From: Microvirga massiliensis
GTDB taxonomy: Bacteria; Pseudomonadota; Alphaproteobacteria; Rhizobiales; Beijerinckiaceae
Direction of reading: 5' to 3'
Length of the DNA: 48,021 bases
Assembly: GCF_001006805.1 (NCBI RefSeq)
Contig: NZ_LN811350.1
Coordinates: forward strand, 156,338 to 204,358
In this document: positions 43,270-48,021 of the stretch, in pieces
Numbering within the stretch: position 1 is the stretch's first letter
How the letters are laid out: each line of letters starts with the position of its first letter
Notes under the pieces: model-generated
What the model was told of the DNA's origin: nothing
Seen by the model: the letters and a program-made list of their open reading frames with translations, nothing else
The model's database searches: none
Position numbers and translations under genes: made by a program

Positions 43270-43285
43270 ATGGTGCCCAGGAGAG
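43270..43285. other. Right attachment site (attR)
   Basis: The 16-base repeat identical to 3265-3280 forms the 3' end of the tRNA-Leu gene, including the CCA complement. Integration leaves the tRNA intact. Confidence 0.8.
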
Positions 43286-43355
43286 GACTCGAACCTCCAC
43301 GGCTTTCACCACTGGTACCTGAAACCAGCGCGTCTACCAATTCCGCCACCTGGGC
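43270..43355 (-). tRNA. tRNA-Leu (anticodon CAG)
   Basis: On the minus strand the gene starts GCCCAGGTGGCGGAATTGG and ends with encoded CCA. The acceptor stem GCCCAGG/CCTGGGC pairs fully, the anticodon loop TTCAGGT gives CAG, and a long variable arm and GGTTCGAGTCC T arm mark it as a class II leucine tRNA. It is the integration target of the 40-kb element. Confidence 0.95.
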
Positions 43356-43548
43356 CCGCCGCGCGAGCGACGCGGATCCGTTTACGGTGCGCCGCCGAGG
43401 CCGTCAACAGAGATCGCGAGAGATCACGCCCGTCCGTTCTGCCCCTTTTCAGTCCCCTCGGCATTGACTAGACCGCTCCTGGCGGCACGGACGGGTGTCC
43501 GGCCCCTTGCAGCATGGCGACGCCCTGGTGGGCGGGCAGGAGGGTTTC

Positions 43549-44664
43549 ATGATCGGCGCAGTGCGTACGCCGCAGCAGCAGCTCGTGACGGTCTTCGGCG
43601 GCTCCGGCTTCCTGGGGCGCTTCGTCGTGCACGCGCTGGCCCAGCGCGGCTACCGGATCCGGGTGGCCGTGCGCCGGCCGCATCTCGCGGCGCATCTGCA
43701 GCCGCTCGGCAAGGTCGGGCAGATCTTCGCGGTCCAGGCGAATCTCCGTTATCCGGATTCCGTGCGCCGTGCGCTCGAGAAGGCCGACCACGTCGTGAAC
43801 CTCGTCGGGATCCTCGAGGAGAGCGGGCGGCAGACCTTCGATTCCCTGCTCGCGGAAGGCCCGCGCATCATCGCCGAGCACGCCGCGCCGGATGCCACCC
43901 TCGTGCACGTCTCGGCGATCGGCGCGGATCCGGATTCGCCCTCGCATTACGGGCGCGCCAAGGCGGCCGGCGAGGCCAACCTCCTGCGGGTGCGGCCGGA
44001 CGCCATCATCATGCGCCCCTCCGTCCTATTCGGAACCGGCGACGGGTTCTTCGAGCGCTTCGCGGGCCTCACGCGGATGCTCCCGGTGCTGCCGCTCGCG
44101 GGCGCCGACACCCGCTTCCAGCCGGTCGCGGCCTCCGATGTCGGCGAGGCGATCGGCCGGGCGATCGACGGCACCGTGCGAGGCGGGCGCATCTACGAGT
44201 TCGGCGGGCCGGAAATCCGCACCCTGCGCGAGATCGTCGAATACGTGCTCGCCGTCACGGAGCGGCGGCGCACCATCCTGCCGCTGTCGTGGCCGATGGC
44301 CCGCGCGCAGGGCAGCGTGCTCGGCTTCCTGGACCGCATGACCTTCGGGCTGATGCCCGCTTCCTTCGTGGTGACGCGGGACCAGATCAGCCTGCTCGAG
44401 CGCGACAACGTCGTCTCGGAGGAGGCGATCCGCGACGGGCGCACCTTGGAGGGGCTCGGGATCACGCCGACGGGCTTTGATGCGATCGTGCCTGCCAACC
44501 TCGTGCGCTTCCGCCGGCGCGGGCAGTTCGACCTGCGGCGCAACACCTCCGTCGCCGCGGAGACGCCGGATCTCCTCGCCCCGGAATCAATGGGGCCGCG
44601 GTCCGGCTTCCACCCGGAGCGGGCGCCCGGCCCCGCCGCCGGGCAGCGGGGTACGCGCGCTTAA
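43549..44664 (+). CDS. Complex I NDUFA9-subunit-family NAD(P)-binding protein
   Basis: This 371-residue atypical short-chain dehydrogenase has the Rossmann motif VTVFGGSGFLGRF at residues 13-25 and a later YGRAKAAGE (about 143). The family relates to the NDUFA9 accessory subunit of respiratory complex I and to NmrA-like proteins. It is often annotated as complex I NDUFA9 subunit family. ATG 43549 follows AGGAGGG. The GC content is very high and codon use is uniform, unlike the island, so this is core chromosome. The C-terminal 78 bases overlap the convergent gene on the other strand. Confidence 0.85.
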   Translation: MIGAVRTPQQQLVTVFGGSGFLGRFVVHALAQRGYRIRVAVRRPHLAAHLQPLGKVGQIFAVQANLRYPDSVRRALEKADHVVNLVGILEESGRQTFDSLLAEGPRIIAEHAAPDATLVHVSAIGADPDSPSHYGRAKAAGEANLLRVRPDAIIMRPSVLFGTGDGFFERFAGLTRMLPVLPLAGADTRFQPVAASDVGEAIGRAIDGTVRGGRIYEFGGPEIRTLREIVEYVLAVTERRRTILPLSWPMARAQGSVLGFLDRMTFGLMPASFVVTRDQISLLERDNVVSEEAIRDGRTLEGLGITPTGFDAIVPANLVRFRRRGQFDLRRNTSVAAETPDLLAPESMGPRSGFHPERAPGPAAGQRGTRA

Positions 44665-45327
44665 TCTCTTGTGCACGTGCACCATGAGGGCCACCCCGAC
44701 GAGCGGGGTGAGCAGGTTGACCACCGGCACGAGGACGAGCCCGGCGAGAATCGCGCCGGCGAGCAGCACCGTGCCGCGGTGCTCGGCCCGCATCCGGGCC
44801 GCGTCGGCCATGGGCCGGAAGCGGCCCGCCGCCAGCTCGAAATATTCGCGGCCGAAGAGATAGGAATTGGCGACGAAGAACGCGAAGACGTTCACGACCG
44901 GCACGAAGAAGAGCAGGAGCGCCGCGAGGTTCACGAGCAGCGAGAGGCCCGCGAAGCGCAGGCCGTAGAGCAGGGAGCGGCCGAGCGACAGCGGCACGCC
45001 CGGCGGATCGGCGGGAAAGTCGGTCCGCTCCACGACCTCCGCGACGTCGTCGAGGAAATAGCCCGCGACGATCGCCGAGACCGCCGGCAAGAGATAGGCG
45101 AGCGCCACGAAGAGCCCGGCCCCGGCGAGGAAGAACGCGAAGGCCTCGACCATCGGGTAATCGACGGCGAAATCGGTGCGATCGAGATAGAAGGCGAGGA
45201 GCCGCGTCAGCCCGAACCAGACGAGGACGAGCAGCGCGATGGTCAGCGCCAGGGATTTCCAGAGCACCTTGCGCAGGGCCGGCGACAGGACCTGGCGCAA
45301 AGCCGCGAAGAGATCGGCGATCAGCAT
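44587..45327 (-). CDS. CysZ/EI24-like membrane protein (sulfate transporter family)
   Basis: This 246-residue protein has several membrane segments (LWKSLALTIALLVLVWFGL near the N terminus, AGAGLFVALAYLLPAVSAIV, LSLLVNLAALLLFFVPVVN, LAGAILAGLVLVPVVNLLT). The PVVNVFAFFVANSYLFGREYF region is typical of EI24/CysZ proteins. CysZ relatives act in sulfate uptake, but the substrate here is not shown. ATG 45327 gives a good membrane topology; a longer upstream extension is Arg-rich and unlikely. Its stop lies inside the end of the convergent NDUFA9-like gene. Confidence 0.8.
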   Translation of the reverse strand: MLIADLFAALRQVLSPALRKVLWKSLALTIALLVLVWFGLTRLLAFYLDRTDFAVDYPMVEAFAFFLAGAGLFVALAYLLPAVSAIVAGYFLDDVAEVVERTDFPADPPGVPLSLGRSLLYGLRFAGLSLLVNLAALLLFFVPVVNVFAFFVANSYLFGREYFELAAGRFRPMADAARMRAEHRGTVLLAGAILAGLVLVPVVNLLTPLVGVALMVHVHKRLSARTPLPGGGAGRPLRVEAGPRPH

Positions 45328-45539
45328 GGGAGTGGGGCTCGCCTCGCACGGGCCGGCCCGGTGCGCGCCGGATCGAATGGGACCATCACCACGGGCTTCA
45401 TGCCTCCTCGCCTGACCCGGCGCTATGTAGTGAGTGCCGTCGGGATGTGAACGGGCCGGCAGCATCGCCGGGCGCGGCCTGCGCGCGCAAGCCCGGTGCG
45501 GCGCCGGGCGCACAGGATCGATGAGGATGAGGAGGGGGC

Positions 45540-46847
45540 ATGGGGCTCGATGCGAAACCGGTTTTCACGCCGCCGCTGGCGCCGCTGCCGGCGGCGCCCG
45601 ACGTCGTGGTGATCGGGGCGGGCCCGGCCGGGATCTCCGCGGCGCGGACGCTCCTCGCCGCGGGCCTCTCCGTCGCGGTGCTCGAAGCGCGGGAGCGGGT
45701 CGGCGGGCGGGCCGTCACCGTGCCGCTGCGCGGGCACCCGATCGATCTCGGCGCACACTGGCTCCACAGCGGCCCCGTGAACCCGCTCGTCGCGCTGGGG
45801 GCGAAACAGGGCGAGCGGCTGCGGCGCGCGCCGGGCAACGGGGAGCTCTTCGTGAAGGGCCGCCCGGCGAGCCCCGCCGCGCGCGCGGCCCTGGGGCGCG
45901 CCTTCGACCGGGCCGAAGTTGCGCTCACCCGCGGGGGGCGCGAGGCGCAGGACAGGCCGGCCGAGACGGCGCTGCCGCCGCTCGGCCTCTACGGACGGCG
46001 GGTGCGGCTCATCCACGGGCTCGTCTCGGGGCGGCCGCTCAAGGAAGTCAGCCTGCAGGACTTCCCGACCCTCGACTATGCCGAGAACTGGTTCATCGCC
46101 GGCGGCCTCGGGGCCTATGTCGCGCGGCTCGCCTCCGGGCTGCCGGTGCGGCTCGGGACGCCCGTGACGGCGATCGACTGGTCGGGGCCGGGGGTTGCGG
46201 TCGAGACGGCAGTCGGCCGGCTGACGGCGCGGGCGGCGATCCTCGCGCTGCCGATCGCGGTGCTGCAGAGCGGCGCGGTGCGGATCTCGCCCGGGCTCCC
46301 GGAGGAGACCGAGGCCGCGATCCGGGCGTTCCGGCCGGGCATCTACGAGCACGTGATCCTGCATTGGCCCGGGGCACCGTTCGAGGAGCCGGACCGGCTC
46401 GTGACGCTTCTCGGAACGCATCCGGACCCGCCAGGCCTGCTCGGGCGGATCGACGGGACGGCGTTCCATTATCTCGAGCTCGACCAGCCGCTGGCGACGG
46501 GGCTGGACCGGCGCGATCCGGAAGCGCCGGGCCGCTTCGCGCGGCGCGTGCTCGCGGACCAGTTCGGCACGAAGGCGCTCGCCGGGCTGACGGTGATGGG
46601 CGCGACGGCATGGCGGCACGATCCGTGGTCGCGAGCATCGTGGGCGGTGGTGCCCCCGGGGGCGTGCGCGAGCCGGGCAAGGCTGAAGGTGCCGGTCGGG
46701 GAGCGGCTCTGGTTCGCCGGCGAGGCCCTCGCGCGGGTGCAATGGGGCACGGTTGGGGGAGCCTGGGCGGAGGGAGAGCGCGCGGCGCGGGAGGTGGTCG
46801 ATCACCTCACCACTGGCAGGAAGTCGGCCGCCTCAGCGGCCGAGTGA
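45540..46847 (+). CDS. Flavin-containing amine oxidase family protein
   Basis: This 435-residue FAD enzyme shows the dinucleotide-binding VVVIGAGPAGISAARTL (residues 22-38), the GG-rich ARERVGGRA motif (about 52), and the C-terminal FAD-contacting LWFAGEALARVQWGTVGGAW (about 402-421). It belongs to the monoamine-oxidase/phytoene-desaturase group; the substrate amine is not deducible. GAGGAGGGGG precedes the ATG. High GC and uniform codon use indicate core chromosome. Confidence 0.85.
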   Translation: MGLDAKPVFTPPLAPLPAAPDVVVIGAGPAGISAARTLLAAGLSVAVLEARERVGGRAVTVPLRGHPIDLGAHWLHSGPVNPLVALGAKQGERLRRAPGNGELFVKGRPASPAARAALGRAFDRAEVALTRGGREAQDRPAETALPPLGLYGRRVRLIHGLVSGRPLKEVSLQDFPTLDYAENWFIAGGLGAYVARLASGLPVRLGTPVTAIDWSGPGVAVETAVGRLTARAAILALPIAVLQSGAVRISPGLPEETEAAIRAFRPGIYEHVILHWPGAPFEEPDRLVTLLGTHPDPPGLLGRIDGTAFHYLELDQPLATGLDRRDPEAPGRFARRVLADQFGTKALAGLTVMGATAWRHDPWSRASWAVVPPGACASRARLKVPVGERLWFAGEALARVQWGTVGGAWAEGERAAREVVDHLTTGRKSAASAAE

Positions 46848-46909
46848 GGGGGGACGCGATGGGCTATTCTTTTGAGGGCAGTGTGAATTACTCCTTCTGA
46901 GAGGTCGGC

Positions 46910-47040
46910 GCCGCCACCCTCACCCGCCCCTTCGGGGCGACCTCTCCCATCGAGGGAGAGGCGAAGCGGCGGCAGCCCGCACATCACCTCGCCCCTTGTG
47001 GGAGAGGTCGGCTGCGAAGCAGCCGGGTGAGGGGTGTCGG
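46910..47040. repeat. Hairpin-rich intergenic repeat, copy 1
   Basis: This is a tract of nested inverted repeats: GGGGCGACCTCTCCC with GGGAGAGGCG, then GGGAGAGGTCGGCTGCGAAG and CAGCCGGGTGAGGGGTG. The last part recurs at 47930-47971. The type is common between genes in Methylobacteriaceae and relatives and probably spreads like REP or MITE sequences. Confidence 0.75.
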
Positions 47041-47087
47041 CAGTGCGCTATCCTATTGAGCGCACAGGAATTTCAACCTCCTGGCAC

Positions 47088-47417
47088 TCAGAGAATCGCT
47101 TTGATCCCCTTCTTGTCCGCGAGCGTCAGGAGCTTGAGCGAGGGGCCGCTGGGTTTCTTTTCACCTCTCTCCCACTGGCTGACGAGCGAGGGCGTAACGT
47201 TCAGAGCCTTGGCGAAGAGAGCCTGGCTCATGTTCGATGCCTCGCGAATATGTTTGATCTTCTCCGGTTGCAGAGACTCGATGGGTGTCAGGCACGCAAT
47301 ATCGAATCGGCGCATCGTTGCCTTGTCGAGCGCGCCGACTGCGCTGAGATCCTTCGCCGCCAGATGAAGAGATCGAAGCGCATCACTCCGGTAGGCCTTC
47401 TTTCTAGGGGGCTTCAT
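47088..47417 (-). CDS. HTH antitoxin of a HigBA-type pair
   Basis: This 109-residue protein has a C-terminal XRE helix-turn-helix: IREASNMSQALFAKALNVTP, then SLVSQWERGEKKPSGPSLKL (residues 60-100). The start at 47417 overlaps the end of the toxin gene by 14 bases, so the order is toxin first, as in HigBA systems. Antitoxins of this kind bind and neutralise the toxin and repress the operon. A longer reading of the frame is a shadow of the toxin gene. Confidence 0.85.
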   Translation of the reverse strand: MKPPRKKAYRSDALRSLHLAAKDLSAVGALDKATMRRFDIACLTPIESLQPEKIKHIREASNMSQALFAKALNVTPSLVSQWERGEKKPSGPSLKLLTLADKKGIKAIL

Positions 47418-47781
47418 ACTGGATCTCTTTCCATCCTCGTTCGTGGACGAGCGCAGCCATCGTTTCTGTGGTGAGTCCTGCGAGGAATTTCGCGAACTCG
47501 CGATAAGCATCCCTCTCGTGGTCCGACAGGTTGGCCTGTTGGTTCTTCGCAAACAGGTGCAGGAAAACGGCGCGATCTCCTGCCTTGTAGAAGACGATTG
47601 TGCGAAACCCGCCCGATCTGCCCTCTCCTTTGCGTGCGATGCGCTGCTTGATGAGGTTGGCGCCGATATCTGCATCGACCAAGCCGCTTTCCGCGCGTCG
47701 AACTGCCTCTCTCAGGTCCGCATCGCCGACGTCGTTCTTACGTGCCAGACGGGCGAACTCTTTCGTGAGGAAGAGCCTCAT
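47404..47781 (-). CDS. RelE/HigB-type toxin (RelE-like, PF06296 style)
   Basis: This 125-residue protein starts MRLFLTKEFARLARKNDVGD and shows the family run LIKQRIARKGEGRSGGFRTI (about residues 43-62), then AVFLHLFAKNQQANLSDHER. This pattern belongs to HigB-2-like toxins that cleave mRNA on the ribosome. It precedes its HTH antitoxin with an overlap. A 7-base inverted repeat lies upstream over the promoter. Confidence 0.85.
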   Translation of the reverse strand: MRLFLTKEFARLARKNDVGDADLREAVRRAESGLVDADIGANLIKQRIARKGEGRSGGFRTIVFYKAGDRAVFLHLFAKNQQANLSDHERDAYREFAKFLAGLTTETMAALVHERGWKEIQYEAP

Positions 47782-47823
47782 GAGTGCCCCGCGCGATGCT
47801 CCTCAGGGCACGCAAACTCGATC

Positions 47824-47842
47824 TATAGCACACAGTGCTATA
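47824..47842. promoter_or_regulatory. Palindromic operator of the toxin-antitoxin operon
   Basis: TATAGCA and TGCTATA are separated by five bases, 43-61 bases upstream of the toxin start. The arms contain TATA-like promoter elements, so binding by the HTH antitoxin would block transcription. Confidence 0.6.
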
Positions 47843-47885
47843 ATTCAAGGCTGTCGAAGGTAATGCTGGTGCGGCCCTCTACATC

Positions 47886-47971
47886 ACCTTTCCCCCGGCG
47901 GGAGAGGCGGAGCTTCGCCTCTCCCGCCGGGGGAAAGGTCGGCTGCGCAGCAGCCGGGTGAGGGGTGCCGG
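47886..47971. repeat. Hairpin-rich intergenic repeat, copy 2
   Basis: A perfect inverted repeat with 24-base arms (beginning ACCTTTCCCCCGGCGGG) and a six-base loop is followed by a GGCTGCGCAGCAGCC palindrome and CGGGTGAGGGGTGCCGG. The right part matches copy 1 at 47000-47040. Confidence 0.8.
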
Positions 47972-48021
47972 CGGCGCGTTGAACACAAGGAACACCGCGC
48001 CTCACACACCGCCACCTTCCT

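Larger units (their letters stand above)
3265..43285. mobile_element. Integrated genomic island at tRNA-Leu(CAG), about 40 kb
   Basis: The element is bounded by 16-base direct repeats, with a tyrosine integrase at its tRNA end. Within it are an excisionase-like gene, an XRE regulator, a primase-like gene and a VapE-type helicase, plus defence cargo (type I restriction-modification, anti-phage dCTP deaminase) and many gene remnants. GC content varies strongly: the 5.6-7 kb and 36 kb stretches are AT-rich compared with the flank after 43.4 kb. I see no relaxase, conjugation, capsid or packaging gene, so transfer probably depends on a helper or is lost. The boundaries are seen directly; the mobility class is inference. 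Confidence 0.8.

Noticed and set aside
45434..46900. 488-codon frame and a 460-codon antisense frame
   Set aside because: Both are shadows of the flavin amine oxidase in very GC-rich DNA.
1..48021. CRISPR array, complete insertion sequence or conjugation genes
   Set aside because: No regularly spaced repeats, no intact transposase, and no relaxase or type IV secretion motifs were found by reading both strands.

Overview
The window looks like a chromosomal segment of a GC-rich alphaproteobacterium of the Hyphomicrobiales (Rhizobiales). Methylobacterium, Microvirga, Bosea and their relatives are the closest fit. That placement is inference: it rests on the GC-rich right flank with hairpin-rich intergenic repeats, a NepR-type anti-sigma protein, an HWE-family histidine kinase, and several small proteins of a style common in that order. 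Marker genes outside the window would be needed to name a genus.

Most of the window is one integrated element. A tRNA-Leu(CAG) gene lies at 43270-43355 on the minus strand. Its last 16 bases (43270-43285) recur as an exact direct repeat at 3265-3280, and a tyrosine integrase gene sits directly beside the tRNA. The element therefore spans about 40 kb (3265-43285). Its integrase-proximal end reads: integrase, excisionase-like protein, XRE repressor-like protein, DUF3102-like protein, DUF6626-like protein, primase-like protein, VapE-type helicase, and an AT-rich tract with iteron-like repeats that may be an origin. No relaxase, type IV secretion, capsid or terminase gene is visible. The layout resembles a phage-satellite-like or passively mobilised island more than a conjugative element or full prophage.

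The cargo falls in blocks. (1) 3.6-11 kb: a DUF2235 hydrolase, two membrane proteins, a secreted Cys-rich protein and an unknown protein, all on the minus strand, with gene remnants between them. (2) 11-18 kb: an anti-phage dCTP deaminase, a small divergent gene, a serine recombinase, unknown proteins, and a three-gene overlapping cluster whose last gene is a J-domain protein broken by an in-frame stop. (3) 18.3-25.4 kb: an unusual block with a NepR-like anti-sigma protein, two related small helical proteins, a basic Ala/Arg-rich protein, a histidine kinase fused to a ParD-like ribbon-helix-helix domain, and a DNA-ligase-like protein lacking the catalytic lysine. Fragments of that ligase tail occur at two more places. 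(4) 25.6-31.9 kb: a complete type I restriction-modification operon (hsdM-hsdS-hsdR, GTGA overlaps). (5) 32.1-35.8 kb: small unknown proteins, a secreted three-repeat Cys protein, a truncated dehydrogenase, and an HTH protein with a palindromic operator.

Left of the element is another defence gene, a large helicase-nuclease of type III/BPTD_3080 style, so this tRNA locus may hold islands in tandem. Right of the tRNA is ordinary high-GC chromosome: an NDUFA9-like NAD(P)-binding protein, a CysZ/EI24-like membrane protein, a flavin amine oxidase, a HigBA-type toxin-antitoxin pair, and two copies of a hairpin-rich intergenic repeat. The block at 18.3-25.4 kb is my best candidate for an undescribed system, followed by the membrane and secreted gene string at 5.6-9.3 kb.
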